DNA of 64,000 nt from an uncultured Eubacteriales bacterium (GCA_900315015.1 OMXJ01000009.1:1-64000), one strand, 5' to 3'. Shown: positions 15,985 to 25,415, numbered from the stretch's first letter. Made by a program: numbers and translations. The notes: generated by a model from the letters alone, not told the origin.

Positions 15985-16749
15985 ATGAAAATAGAAATAG
16001 AATCAGAAAAAATAAAAGAAAAGCTAGGAAGAGCGCTGGAGGCGGCCTATCCTAGAAGATGTCCTATATGCAGGGAAATCATAATGCCAGTGGGAGAGCT
16101 TATCTGCAAAAAATGTGAAAAAGAGCTTCCCATAATAGATGAAAAAAGGTGCTTAAAATGCGGTGCTCCGCTATTCTCGGAAGAAGCGGCCATATGCCGC
16201 AGGTGCAGGGAAAAGGAGAAAAATGGACTAGCCAGCTATGAGCATGGAATGGCGGTCTTTTCCTATACCGATAAAATAAGCGCTTCCATAGCAGACTTTA
16301 AATATCATAACCATAGGGATAATGCGGATTTTTATGCAAAGAAGATGCTAGATCGCTACGGAGAGTATATAAAAAGTCTTGCACCAGATGTCATAATACC
16401 AGTGCCCATTCATTTCATGAGGTGGTGGGAAAGAGGCTATAATCAGGCAGCTCTAATAGCAAGAAAGCTTGCTGGAGGCCTGGAAATACCCTGCGATCTT
16501 AATTATTTAATAAGAGTGAAGGATACCAAAAAGCAAAAGGACCTTACGCTAGAAGAAAGAATGAGAAATATATCCGATGCCTTTGCGGTATCAAAGGAAA
16601 GAGCATCAGATAAATATAAAAGAGTGCTTTTAGTAGATGATATCTATACAACAGGCGGAACAATAGAAACATGCTCACGCGCGCTGCTAAAAGCAGGCTG
16701 TGAGCATGTGGATTTTATATCAGTGGCAATAGTGCCAAACGATCTGTAA
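15985..16749 (+). CDS. comF: ComF-family phosphoribosyltransferase-like protein
   Basis: 254 residues. The N-terminus has a double zinc-ribbon: CPICREIIMPVGELICKKC and CLKCGAPL...CRRCREK (residues about 29-80). The C-terminus has the type I phosphoribosyltransferase fold with the PRPP-binding loop RVLLVDDIYTTGGTIETC near residue 214. ComF proteins are linked to DNA uptake and single-strand processing in naturally competent bacteria; the biochemical role is still unclear in most species. The start follows AGAAGGAGCGCAAA. The gene is alone on the + strand after a terminator and converges on cvfB. No other competence gene is near, although mecA, a competence regulator in Bacillus, lies 17 kb away. 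Confidence 0.93.
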   Translation: MKIEIESEKIKEKLGRALEAAYPRRCPICREIIMPVGELICKKCEKELPIIDEKRCLKCGAPLFSEEAAICRRCREKEKNGLASYEHGMAVFSYTDKISASIADFKYHNHRDNADFYAKKMLDRYGEYIKSLAPDVIIPVPIHFMRWWERGYNQAALIARKLAGGLEIPCDLNYLIRVKDTKKQKDLTLEERMRNISDAFAVSKERASDKYKRVLLVDDIYTTGGTIETCSRALLKAGCEHVDFISVAIVPNDL

Positions 16750-16798
16750 AGAACAAAACTGCATTTATTAATGCATAAAGGCAACGGAGGTAGCTTTA

Positions 16799-17635
16799 CT
16801 AGGCAAGTCTTATGCCGTTCTCCTCGATGACGATCTTTCTTTCCTTGTAAAGGTGACCTAGATCTCTCTTGAAGGATTTTTTACTCATATTAAAGACCTG
16901 TCTTATTGTATCACTATCTGTCTTATCACCATAAGGAAGGAAACCGCCGGCCTTTTCGAGCATTTCGAGAATGGTATTGGTTTCTTCCATCTCAGTAGAA
17001 GCACTTCTTAAAGTGAGCTCGAGCTTTCCATCAGCAAGAACATTAGAAACAGTAGCAGTAATAGAATCACCAGGGCGGAGCGGAGTTTTAATTACCTCAC
17101 GTTTAGGTATCATTGCAGAGAATTTATCATCAACTGCAATGAAGGTGCCGAAATTATCGATGATTTCGTAAACGGTACCGCTTACGCTGTCGCCCTTTTT
17201 ATATTCAGAACCAGTCTCAAGATATTTGTATAATCTCATGGTCGCACAAAGGCGATCGCTCTTATCAATGTAAAGTCCAACTAAAACCTCTTCGCCCTTA
17301 CCAGGATGGCGGCTCTGCTCCTTGAAAGGAAGGAAGAGATCCTTAGCAAGTCCCCAGTCAAGGAAGGCACCGATCTTTGTAACATCCTTAACTTTAAGCC
17401 TGGCGAGCTTTCCTAAAGAAATAGGAGGGATTTTAGTAGTAGCAATTATTCTATCCTCTGAATCCTTATAAACGAAAACTTCAACGCTGTTGCCATCCTG
17501 CATGTCATCAGTAACCTGATTAGCAGGCAGTAAAACGCTCTTTGAAGAATCGAGAGCTGTAAGATAAACGCCGTTAGAAGCGTGTCTGTCTATGATAAGT
17601 CTTTGAACAACTCCGAGCTTAATGTCTTTTTCCAT
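16799..17635 (-). CDS. cvfB: CvfB-family S1 RNA-binding protein
   Basis: 278 residues. CvfB (YitL) proteins are built from S1-like OB domains plus a C-terminal winged helix and bind RNA; in Staphylococcus they affect virulence gene expression. Visible here: LGVVQRLIIDRHASNGVYL at the N-terminus, an S1-like segment VTKIGAFLDWGLAKDLFLPF (residues about 83-102), a second one, GTVYEIIDNFGTFIAVDDKF, and a C-terminal DTIRQVFNMSKKSFKRDLGHL typical of the winged helix. The start at 17635 follows AAGAGGTAATATTTT on the minus strand. It reads away from the DnaA-box-rich region at 17.79-18.07 kb and converges on comF with a 49-bp gap. Confidence 0.93.
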   Translation of the reverse strand: MEKDIKLGVVQRLIIDRHASNGVYLTALDSSKSVLLPANQVTDDMQDGNSVEVFVYKDSEDRIIATTKIPPISLGKLARLKVKDVTKIGAFLDWGLAKDLFLPFKEQSRHPGKGEEVLVGLYIDKSDRLCATMRLYKYLETGSEYKKGDSVSGTVYEIIDNFGTFIAVDDKFSAMIPKREVIKTPLRPGDSITATVSNVLADGKLELTLRSASTEMEETNTILEMLEKAGGFLPYGDKTDSDTIRQVFNMSKKSFKRDLGHLYKERKIVIEENGIRLA

Positions 17636-17790
17636 AAAATATTACCTCTTAAAAATTATTGTACATGCCACGTAAAAAATCAGCTTTTTTTAAAAAGAAA
17701 AGTACCATTTTAGTATACAATGTATTTGCAAAAATATCTACACATATTTTTGCTTAATTTTTGCTATAGCTGTAGAATTTAAAAGGGGGG

Positions 17791-18073
17791 TGTTAATAAC
17801 TGTGGATAATCCGGCTGATTTATCCACTTAAATGTCGATAAACTTTGGAGCAGTGTGGATAAAGTGGATAACGTATCTTTTTTTTGTGCAACTTGCACAA
17901 ATGTGGATGAAAAATAGTAAAATAATTACAGGGAAAAATGGAAAACGATTTCGGGTGTGGAGAAAGAGAAAAGTTATCCACAACCATTCGTCAACAATAG
18001 AACCTTGAAAATACTTATGCACAAAGTTATCCACTTTATCCACGTTTATATGTTACATCTGTCTTATGGATAA
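17791..18073. other. Dense DnaA-box cluster; candidate replication origin or DnaA-titration site
   Basis: Against the DnaA box TTATCCACA/TGTGGATAA there are three perfect copies (17801-17809, 17854-17862, 17974-17982) and nine with one mismatch (17820-17828, 17833-17841, 17863-17871, 17902-17910, 17956-17964, 18015-18023, 18027-18035, 18036-18044, 18065-18073), plus TGTTAATAA at 17791-17799. An 18-bp exact inverted repeat (17855-17872 with 18026-18043) is formed by two head-to-tail box pairs. The flanks are AT-rich. Such density is known from chromosomal origins. dnaA, dnaN and rpmH are not in the window, and genes to the left mostly point toward it, which is unusual for an origin. So it may instead be a DnaA-binding reservoir or regulatory locus. 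Confidence 0.65.
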
Positions 18074-18130
18074 ACTGGTAAATGGTAAAAAATACCAGTA
18101 TGAGCGAAACAAACAAAATATAAAATTATC

Positions 18131-18159
18131 TTGTTTGTTGGCACTTTTTGTGTTATAAT
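18131..18159 (+). promoter_or_regulatory. Promoter of hpf (secA-prfB operon)
   Basis: TATAAT at 18154-18159 with TTGTTT at 18131-18136 (17-bp spacer), about 130 bp before the hpf start. Confidence 0.6.
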
Positions 18160-18192
18160 AGACTGAACAAATTATATGCGAAGGCGAAAAAT

Positions 18193-18247
18193 GGCTGAAT
18201 GGCTTTAATCAGACACTTGCATTAAGCCTTACATATGGTTTATAGCC
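18193..18247 (+). promoter_or_regulatory. Nested stem-loop in the hpf leader
   Basis: GGCTTTAAT (18201-18209) can pair with ATTAAGCC (18221-18228) with one bulge, enclosed by GGCT (18193-18196) and AGCC (18244-18247). No known riboswitch class recognised. Confidence 0.4.
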
Positions 18248-18291
18248 GAGGCGGTGAATACACTGCAGGGCAGAAAACGGAGGAACTTATT

Positions 18292-18819
18292 ATGAGATAC
18301 ATAATTAGTGGTAGGAATATTGATGTTACAGAGGGAATGAAGAACGCAATTTACGAGAAGATCGGAAAGCTTGAGCGTTATTTTACACCATCAACAGAGA
18401 TTCATGTTACATTCTCAGTTGAGAAGAAGAACAGACAGCGCGTAGAGGTTACAATTCCGGTTAAGGGAACAATCGTTCGTGCAGAAGAAGTAGATGAAGA
18501 TATGTATGCAGCTATCGATAAGGTAGAGGACATTATAGAGCGTCAGCTTCGTCGCTATAAGACAAAGCTTATAGATAAGACACAGTCAGCAACAAGCTTC
18601 TCAAAGACATTCATTGAGGAAGAGGTTGATGATGAAGAGGTAAAGATTTCAAAGGTTAAGAAGTTTGCAATGAAGCCAATGGATCCGGAAGAGGCATGCA
18701 TTCAGATGAGCCTTCTTGGACATAACTTCTATATGTTCAGAAATGCTTCAACAGATGAAGTAAATGTTGTATATATGCGCTCAGATGGCACATATGGTCT
18801 TATCGAGCCTGAAATTTAA
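18292..18819 (+). CDS. hpf: Long-form ribosome hibernation promoting factor
   Basis: 175 residues, the length of long HPF, which dimerises 70S ribosomes into inactive 100S particles. The N-terminal RaiA/YfiA domain (about 1-100) starts RYIISGRNIDVTEGMKNAIYEKIGKLERYF. The C-terminal dimerisation domain is KVKKFAMKPMDPEEACIQM followed by LGHNFYMFRNASTDEVNVVY. ATG 18292 has GGAGG at 8-nt spacing; upstream in-frame starts would add a poorly coding segment. It is followed by secA after 24 bp, the hpf-secA-prfB order common in Firmicutes. CGT, GTT and CTT codons are more frequent here than in most of the window, in line with high expression. Confidence 0.97.
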   Translation: MRYIISGRNIDVTEGMKNAIYEKIGKLERYFTPSTEIHVTFSVEKKNRQRVEVTIPVKGTIVRAEEVDEDMYAAIDKVEDIIERQLRRYKTKLIDKTQSATSFSKTFIEEEVDDEEVKISKVKKFAMKPMDPEEACIQMSLLGHNFYMFRNASTDEVNVVYMRSDGTYGLIEPEI

Positions 18820-18843
18820 ATTTAGGAAAGGCAATTTTTGGAA

Positions 18844-21441
18844 ATGAACATTTTATCGAAGATTTTTGGAACGCACAGCGAGCATGAGGTAAAGAGAATC
18901 GAGCCTATAGCAAAGAAGATCGAAAGCCTCGAGCCAGCAATGCAGGAGCTTTCAGATGAAGAACTTAGAGCTAAGACGGACGAATTTAAGGAACGCCTTT
19001 CAAAGGGAGCAACACTTGATGACATCCTTCCGGAGGCATACGCAGTAGTTCGCGAGGCAGCAAACAGAGTACTTCATTTAAGAGCCTTCCATGTACAGCT
19101 TCTTGGTGCTATTATTCTTCATCAGGGAAGAATAGCAGAAATGAAGACTGGTGAAGGTAAGACACTCGTAGCAGCGTTTCCAGCATACCTGAATGCTCTT
19201 GAGGGTAAGGGTGTTCACGTAGTAACAGTTAATGATTATCTTGCAAACCGTGATGCTGAGAATATTGGTCAGGTACACAGATTCCTTGGACTTACAGTAG
19301 GATGTATCCTTAGTTCGAATCCAGACAATAATGCAAGAAGAGAGGCTTATGCCTGTGATATCACTTATGGTACAAACAATGAATTAGGTTTCGATTACCT
19401 TCGTGACAACATGGTAATCTACAAGGACAAGCTTGTACAAAGAGGCTTACATTACGCAATCATCGATGAAGTAGACTCAGTACTCATCGACGAAGCACGT
19501 ACACCTCTTATTATTTCCGGTCAGAGCGGAAAGTCAACTAGTCTATATACTGCCTGCGACATACTTGCCCGCCAGCTCGAAAAGGGTACAGCAAAGGAAC
19601 TCAGCCGTATGGATACACTTATGGGTGAGGATGCCGAAGAAACCGGCGATTTCATCGTAGATGAAAAAGACAAGAATATCACCCTTACAGAAGATGGTAT
19701 CAAGAAGGTTGAAAAATTCTTCAAGATTGATAATTATTCAGATCCAGAGAATATAGACATTCAGCATAATATAATCCTTGCACTTCGTGCACATCATCTT
19801 TTTGCAAAGGATAAGGATTATGTAGTCAGACCGGTTGAGGATTCAAAGAGCGGTGAAGAAGAAGTACTTATTGTAGATGACTTTACAGGACGTATTCTTC
19901 CAGGACGCCGTTATTCAGATGGTCTTCACCAGGCAATCGAAGCGAAGGAGCATGTAAAGGTAAAGCGTGAGACAAAGACTCTTGCAACAATTACCTTCCA
20001 GAACTTCTTCAATAAGTATGATAAGAAGTGCGGTATGACAGGTACAGCTCTTACAGAAGAGCGTGAGTTCCGTGACATTTATGGAATGGACGTTATTGTT
20101 ATACCTACAAATAAGCCGGTACAGCGTAAGGATTATGACGATGCTGTATTCAAGACAAAAGAAGAAAAGCTTAATGCAGTGGTAGAAGCAGTTAAGGAAG
20201 CGCATGAAAAAGGGCAGCCTGTTCTCGTGGGTACAGTTACAATTGAGGCTTCAGAAGAAGTATCAGCAAGACTTAAGAAAGTTGGAATCCCTCATAATGT
20301 ACTTAATGCAAAATACCATGATCTTGAAGCTCAGATAATTGAAAAGGCAGGCCAAAAAGGAGCAGTTACAATCGCGACTAACATGGCAGGCCGTGGAACA
20401 GATATTAAGCTTGGCGAGGGCGTTACAGATCTTGGAGGTCTTAAGATCATTGGTACAGAGCGTCATGAAAGCCGCCGTATCGATAATCAGCTCCGTGGAC
20501 GTGCAGGACGTCAGGGAGACCCGGGTGAATCAAGATTCTATATTTCACTTGAAGATGATCTCATGAGACTCTTTGGATCAGAGAGACTTATGTCTATCTT
20601 TACCTCAATGGGACTTCCAGAGGGACAGCAGCTCGACCATCCGATGCTTTCAAAGGCAATCGAAAATGCTCAGAAGAAGATAGAGGATAATAACTTTGGT
20701 ATCCGTAAGAATCTTCTTGAGTATGATGAAGTTAATAATGAACAGCGTGAAATCGTATACGAGGAGCGCCGCAGAGTTCTCGATGGAGAATCAATGCGTG
20801 ATGTAATTTATAAGTATTTCAACGACATCGCTGAAGAGTGTGTAAATAAGGTAATCGGTGATGATCAGACACCTGATGAATGGAATCTTGGAGAGCTTGA
20901 TAATATGCTCGAACCGATTATTCCACTGCCACCATTTGATCTTGGCGAAGACATGAGAAAGAATGGTACAAAGGCAGAGCTTCTCCAGAAGGTAAAGGAA
21001 GAGGTTACCCACTTCTATGAAGAAAAGGAAGCTGAATTCCCTAATCCGGAAGGAATCCGTGAGGCAGAGCGTGTGCTTCTTCTTAGAAGTATCGACACTC
21101 ACTGGATGCAGCATATCGATGATATGGATCAGCTCCGTCAGGGTATTGGACTTCAGGCATATGGTCAGAAGGATCCTGTTAAGGAATACAAAAACCAGGG
21201 CTATGACATGTTCAACGACATGATACATGGAATAAAGAAGGATACAGTTACAATGCTTTCACACATCCGTGTAGAGGAAAAGGTTGAGCGTAAGGAAGTA
21301 GCAAAGGCGACTGGAACCAATAAGGATGATTCAGGACCAAGAAAGGCAATAAGGCGTGATTCAAAGAAGGTACAGCCAAATGACCCATGTCCATGTGGAT
21401 CAGGAAAGAAGTACAAGTTCTGTCACGGAAGAATGTCTTAA
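18844..21441 (+). CDS. secA: Preprotein translocase ATPase SecA
   Basis: Motor ATPase that drives secretory proteins through SecYEG. 865 residues from ATG 18844. Motifs in order: Walker [16 protein letters not shown] (residues 98-112), [11 protein letters not shown], Walker B and DEAD-like [48 protein letters not shown], and [25 protein letters not shown]. The helical scaffold and wing follow, and the C-terminal zinc-binding SEC-C tail is [15 protein letters not shown]. The ribosome binding site AGGAAAGG (18823-18830) fits a TTG start at 18838 (7 nt) better than ATG 18844 (13 nt), so translation may start at either. Downstream is a long hairpin before prfB. Confidence 0.98.
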   Translation: MNILSKIFGTHSEHEVKRIEPIAKKIESLEPAMQELSDEELRAKTDEFKERLSKGATLDDILPEAYAVVREAANRVLHLRAFHVQLLGAIILHQGRIAEMKTGEGKTLVAAFPAYLNALEGKGVHVVTVNDYLANRDAENIGQVHRFLGLTVGCILSSNPDNNARREAYACDITYGTNNELGFDYLRDNMVIYKDKLVQRGLHYAIIDEVDSVLIDEARTPLIISGQSGKSTSLYTACDILARQLEKGTAKELSRMDTLMGEDAEETGDFIVDEKDKNITLTEDGIKKVEKFFKIDNYSDPENIDIQHNIILALRAHHLFAKDKDYVVRPVEDSKSGEEEVLIVDDFTGRILPGRRYSDGLHQAIEAKEHVKVKRETKTLATITFQNFFNKYDKKCGMTGTALTEEREFRDIYGMDVIVIPTNKPVQRKDYDDAVFKTKEEKLNAVVEAVKEAHEKGQPVLVGTVTIEASEEVSARLKKVGIPHNVLNAKYHDLEAQIIEKAGQKGAVTIATNMAGRGTDIKLGEGVTDLGGLKIIGTERHESRRIDNQLRGRAGRQGDPGESRFYISLEDDLMRLFGSERLMSIFTSMGLPEGQQLDHPMLSKAIENAQKKIEDNNFGIRKNLLEYDEVNNEQREIVYEERRRVLDGESMRDVIYKYFNDIAEECVNKVIGDDQTPDEWNLGELDNMLEPIIPLPPFDLGEDMRKNGTKAELLQKVKEEVTHFYEEKEAEFPNPEGIREAERVLLLRSIDTHWMQHIDDMDQLRQGIGLQAYGQKDPVKEYKNQGYDMFNDMIHGIKKDTVTMLSHIRVEEKVERKEVAKATGTNKDDSGPRKAIRRDSKKVQPNDPCPCGSGKKYKFCHGRMS

Positions 21442-21468
21442 GTCTTAAAATTTAACACGTAAACTAAT

Positions 21469-21514
21469 GGTATCAGAATGCATACTTGTTTACTAAAGTA
21501 TGTATTCTGGTATC
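21469..21514 (+). promoter_or_regulatory. Long stem-loop between secA and prfB with a loop that can pair outside
   Basis: A 19-bp stem (21469-21487 with 21496-21514, three G-T pairs, no mismatch) closes the loop GTTTACTA. The loop sequence GTTTAC is complementary to GTAAAC at both 21459-21464 and 21520-21525. No T-run follows, so it is not a plain terminator; it may be an mRNA stabiliser, processing site or pseudoknot. Confidence 0.6.
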
Positions 21515-21545
21515 TGTCTGTAAACAAAGAAGGGAAGTGATGATA

Positions 21546-22677
21546 ATGGTAGAGTTTGATCAGTTAAAACTTGATCTTACTTCTTATGAAAAGCCATTAA
21601 TAGAAATGGGTGATTCACTTTGACCTCGCTACAAAGCAGGAAAAAGTGGACGAAATTAACAGAATCATGGAGGAACCTGGTTTTTGGAACAGGCCTCAGG
21701 AAGAAACTCAGAAGTATGTCACAGAATTGAATGGTCTGAAGGGACTTATAGATGAATATAATGCCCTAAAGAGCCGCTATGAAGATACTGTTGTCATGAT
21801 CGAGATGGCAAATGAGGAAGAGGACAGAGATTCTCTTGAGGAATTAAAGCAGGAAGTGGAAAGCTTTAAGGAGGATCTTGAGACAATGCGTCTTGACACT
21901 CTCCTTACAGGTGAATATGACAGATGCAATTGCATTCTTACTCTTCATGCAGGAGCCGGCGGAACAGAAAGTATGGACTGGTGCGGAATGCTCTCTCGTA
22001 TGTATCAGAAATGGTGCGATAAGAAGGGCTATAAGGTTCAGGTAATCGACTTCCTCGAGGGAGACGATGCAGGATATAAGTCCATTACACTTCAGATAGA
22101 TGGAATGAATGCCTATGGACATTTAAAGTCAGAAAAGGGCGTTCATAGACTTGTTAGAATATCGCCGTTTAATGCAGCAGGAAAGAGAGAGACCTCTTTT
22201 GTATCCTGTGATGTAATGCCAGATATTGATACAGAAATAAATATCGAAATTAATCCAGCAGATATTGAATTCCAGGCTTACCACTCAAGTGGTGCAGGTG
22301 GACAGCATGTAAATAAATCCTCATCTGCAGTACGTCTTACACATAAGCCAACTGGAATAGTAGTAACCTGTCAGATGGAGCGTTCACAGCTTCAGAATAA
22401 GAACAAGGCTCTTCAGATGCTCAAGGAAAAGCTCTATATGATGGAGCAGGAAGCAAATGCAGAGAAGCTCTCTGGTATCCAGGGCGTTCAGAAGGGAATC
22501 AATTTCGGCAGCCAGATACGTTCATATGTATTACAGCCATATACAATGGTAAAGGATACACGTACCGATGCGCAGACCTCTAATGCTCAGGCAGTTCTTG
22601 ATGGAAGCATTGACTTATTCATAAATGCATATCTTGCATTTATAAATCAGAAGCCAGAGGAGCAGAACGGTAAGTAA
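21546..22677 (+). CDS. prfB: Peptide chain release factor 2, with programmed +1 frameshift
   Basis: Reads UGA and UAA stop codons and releases the finished peptide. Translation starts at ATG 21546 (AGGGAAG 8 nt upstream) and runs 25 codons to an in-frame TGA at 21621-21623. The sequence CTT-TGA-C there is the classical RF2 frameshift site; a +1 shift continues with GAC at 21622 to the stop at 22677, giving about 376 residues. A GGGTGAT Shine-Dalgarno-like stretch sits 3 nt before CTT, the same spacing as in E. coli. The downstream frame has the peptide-anticodon region and the GGQ loop in SSGAGGQHVNKSSSAVRLTH. This feedback lets RF2 control its own level. Follows secA in the hpf-secA-prfB order. 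Confidence 0.97.
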
Positions 22678-22721
22678 GATCTTTTATTGATCTGATTTTA
22701 AGTCTGATTGAGAGTGATAAT

Positions 22722-23201
22722 ATGGAGTATTTACAGTTCAAAGTAGAGAATCAGGAATGTGGGATAAATATTGAGGATGTAATAGCCATAGAGGAAACTG
22801 GCAGAATAACGACTATACCAACGGCTAAAAGCGTGTTTAAGGGCATAAAGACCATAAGAAATCAGGTGGTACCTGTATATGATCTTAGAAAAAAGCTCAA
22901 TATAAAAGATGCAGCAAGTGCCACCAGTCAGCTCATAGTTACATATGCCTCTAGCGAAAAGACGGAAATGATAGCCTTCGAAGTAGACAAGGTAGAAGGA
23001 ATAATACATGCGGGAAAAGAAGATCTCTTCGAGCTTCCTAATATAATCCGAAATGAAAATACATCCTATATTAAGAATATATGCCACACCGGGGGAAAGC
23101 TCCTTCTTGTCATAGATACCTATGGCATCCTCACTGAAGAGGAAAGAGAAGAATCTAAGAATATAGCCCTAGATGGTAAAGGTAATGCTTCTGGAAATTA
23201 G
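22722..23201 (+). CDS. CheW-like domain protein
   Basis: 159 residues, made of a single CheW domain: YLQFKVENQECGINIEDVIAIEE, then GIKTIRNQVVPVYDLRKKLNI and a C-terminal strand region. CheW couples chemoreceptors to the histidine kinase CheA. No cheA or receptor gene is in the window, so this is an orphan adaptor; it could serve a chemosensory array encoded elsewhere or an unrelated signalling scaffold. The start lies 44 bp after prfB, with GAGAGTGATAAT before the ATG (a weak ribosome binding site). It probably shares the prfB transcript and ends at the strong terminator at 23209-23238. Confidence 0.85.
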   Translation: MEYLQFKVENQECGINIEDVIAIEETGRITTIPTAKSVFKGIKTIRNQVVPVYDLRKKLNIKDAASATSQLIVTYASSEKTEMIAFEVDKVEGIIHAGKEDLFELPNIIRNENTSYIKNICHTGGKLLLVIDTYGILTEEEREESKNIALDGKGNASGN

Positions 23202-23208
23202 ATGATTT

Positions 23209-23238
23209 AAGCCTGGTAGAAAATTGCCAGGCTTTTTT
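23209..23238 (+). terminator. Terminator after the CheW gene
   Basis: AAGCCTGG/CCAGGCTT stem followed by TTTTTT. Confidence 0.92.
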
Positions 23239-23259
23239 AATCAAATGGTAGGATTTTGG

Positions 23260-23348
23260 GGTTTAAATCTTATTGGTTTAAATCTTATTGGTTTAAATCT
23301 TACTGGTTTAAGATATATTGGTTTAAATTGTAATGGTTTAAATTATAT
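23260..23348 (+). repeat. 15-bp tandem repeat leading into uvrB
   Basis: Six consecutive 15-bp units starting GGTTTAAAT (23260, 23275, 23290, 23305, 23320, 23335). The first two are identical, later ones drift. The last unit runs directly into the uvrB ribosome binding site. The period is five codons and the frame is open into uvrB. Confidence 0.92.
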
Positions 23349-23358
23349 GGAGGTTATG

Positions 23359-25335
23359 ATGGACCATTTTGAACTTGTGTCCGATTATAAGCCTACGGGC
23401 GACCAGCCTGAGGCCATTGAAAAATTAGTAAAGGGCTTTAAGGAAGGAAATCAGTTTGAGACCTTGCTTGGAGTAACAGGCTCAGGAAAGACCTTTACCA
23501 TGGCAAATATAATAGCAAAGCTGAATAAGCCGACACTTATCATATCACATAATAAGACCCTTGCAGCCCAGCTGTATGGAGAATTCAAGGAATTTTTTCC
23601 GCATAATGCAGTAGAATATTTTGTATCCTACTATGATTACTATCAGCCAGAGGCCTATGTGCCATCTACAGATACCTACATAGAAAAGGATTCAGCAATA
23701 AATGATGAAATAGATAAGCTCCGTCACTCGGCGACAGCCTCCCTGACAGAAAGAAGGGATGTAATAATAGTTGCCTCGGTATCCTGCATATACGGACTTG
23801 GTAGTCCTATAGACTATCAGCACATGACTTTGTCCTTAAGACCTGGAATGGAAAAGGATAGGGATGAGGTGCTAAAGACTCTCATATCAATTCAATATGA
23901 AAGAAATGACATCGACTTTAAAAGAGGAACCTTCAGAGTAAGGGGAGATGTAGTAGATGTCTTTCCTATAGGAAACGCAGACTCAGCCTACAGAATTGAA
24001 TTCTATGGCGATGAGGTAGATAGAATAACCGAGTTCGACGTGCTTACAGGCCGCGAAAAGGCTCAGATGGAGCATATTGTTGTGTTCCCGGCATCTCACT
24101 ATGTAGTAACCCCGGAGCACATGGAAGCAGGAATAAAGAAGATAGAAGAAGAGTTAGCAGACAGACTTGAATATTTTAAGTCAAATGGAAAGCTGCTAGA
24201 GGCTCAGAGAATTCAGGAGCGCACGAACTATGACATAGAAATGATGAGGGAAACGGGCTTTTGTTCAGGAATTGAGAACTATTCCATGCACCTTGATGGA
24301 AGAAACTTTGGAGATACCCCGGAAACCCTCCTCGACTATTTTCCACCTGATACCCTGATAATAGTAGATGAGTCTCATATAAGTATTCCGCAGATAGGTG
24401 CGATGTACAACGGTGACCAGTCTAGAAAGTCTACACTTGTAGAATACGGCTTCAGACTTCCATCTGCCAAGGAAAACAGGCCTTTATCCTTTGAAGAATT
24501 TGAGGACAAAATCGACCAGATGCTCTTTTGCTCGGCAACTCCCGGACCTTACGAGGAAAGCCACGAGTTAGAAAGAGCAGAGCAGGTGATAAGACCTACA
24601 GGACTATTAGATCCTGAAATATCTGTAAGGCCTATAGAAGGACAGATAGATGATCTTATAACCGAAATAAATAAAGAGACAGCAAAGAAAAATAAGGTTC
24701 TGGTGACGACACTTACCAAGAAGATGGCCGAGGACCTTACAGAGTATCTAAAGGAAGCAGGGATAAGGGTAAAATATCTTCATTCAGACATTGATACTCT
24801 TGAGAGGGCAAGAATAATCAGATCCATGAGACTTGATGAATTCGATGTCCTTGTAGGAATAAATCTTCTAAGAGAAGGTCTTGATATTCCTGAAATAGGA
24901 CTTGTGGCGATTCTTGATGCAGATAAGGAGGGCTTCCTTCGTTCAAAGACCTCGCTTATTCAGACCATAGGAAGAGCAGCAAGAAATGCCGAGGGAAGAG
25001 TCATAATGTATGCAGATAATATGACGGCTTCCATGAAGGAATCCATAGACGAGACCAATAGAAGAAGAAAAATTCAGGACGACTATAATAAGGCCCATGG
25101 CATAACTCCGACTACCATCAAGAAGGCGGTCAGAGATCTTATTGCGATTTCAAAGAACGTTGAGAGCGTAAGCAAGATGTCAGAGAAGGAAATGGAATCC
25201 ATGAGCAATGAAGAGATAAATAAGAATATCGAAGCCTTTACCAAGGCAATGATGGCAGCAGCAGCAGAACTCAACTTTGAAAAGGCAGCAGAGCTAAGAG
25301 ATAAGATAAAGGAACTAAAGGAGCATATTCAGTAA
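23359..25335 (+). CDS. uvrB: UvrABC excinuclease subunit B
   Basis: Damage-verifying helicase-like subunit of nucleotide excision repair. 658 residues, standard length. Motifs: [20 protein letters not shown] at the start, Walker [17 protein letters not shown], the beta-hairpin region [25 protein letters not shown] in two parts, [56 protein letters not shown], and the C-terminal UVR domain ([18 protein letters not shown]) that contacts UvrC. ATG 23359 lies 5 nt after GGAGG; the frame is open further upstream through a 15-bp repeat, which would add a GLNLI-type repeated leader and is not accepted as coding. uvrA follows after 80 bp. Confidence 0.97.
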   Translation: MDHFELVSDYKPTGDQPEAIEKLVKGFKEGNQFETLLGVTGSGKTFTMANIIAKLNKPTLIISHNKTLAAQLYGEFKEFFPHNAVEYFVSYYDYYQPEAYVPSTDTYIEKDSAINDEIDKLRHSATASLTERRDVIIVASVSCIYGLGSPIDYQHMTLSLRPGMEKDRDEVLKTLISIQYERNDIDFKRGTFRVRGDVVDVFPIGNADSAYRIEFYGDEVDRITEFDVLTGREKAQMEHIVVFPASHYVVTPEHMEAGIKKIEEELADRLEYFKSNGKLLEAQRIQERTNYDIEMMRETGFCSGIENYSMHLDGRNFGDTPETLLDYFPPDTLIIVDESHISIPQIGAMYNGDQSRKSTLVEYGFRLPSAKENRPLSFEEFEDKIDQMLFCSATPGPYEESHELERAEQVIRPTGLLDPEISVRPIEGQIDDLITEINKETAKKNKVLVTTLTKKMAEDLTEYLKEAGIRVKYLHSDIDTLERARIIRSMRLDEFDVLVGINLLREGLDIPEIGLVAILDADKEGFLRSKTSLIQTIGRAARNAEGRVIMYADNMTASMKESIDETNRRRKIQDDYNKAHGITPTTIKKAVRDLIAISKNVESVSKMSEKEMESMSNEEINKNIEAFTKAMMAAAAELNFEKAAELRDKIKELKEHIQ

Positions 25336-25415
25336 GCTTAGTTTTCCAGGCAATAGTTGCCTGAATGGTATGTATGATTTATGAGGCTGAAAATAAACAC
25401 AGCCGGAGGAAAGAA

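Noticed and set aside
21610..22677. prfB as a separate gene starting at GTG 21610
   Set aside because: The CTT-TGA-C shift site and the 25-codon upstream frame with ribosome binding site show a programmed frameshift instead.
23224..23358. N-terminal extension of UvrB with GLNLI-type repeats
   Set aside because: It begins inside the preceding terminator, has no ribosome binding site, and the tandem repeat explains the open frame; UvrB normally starts at [14 protein letters not shown].
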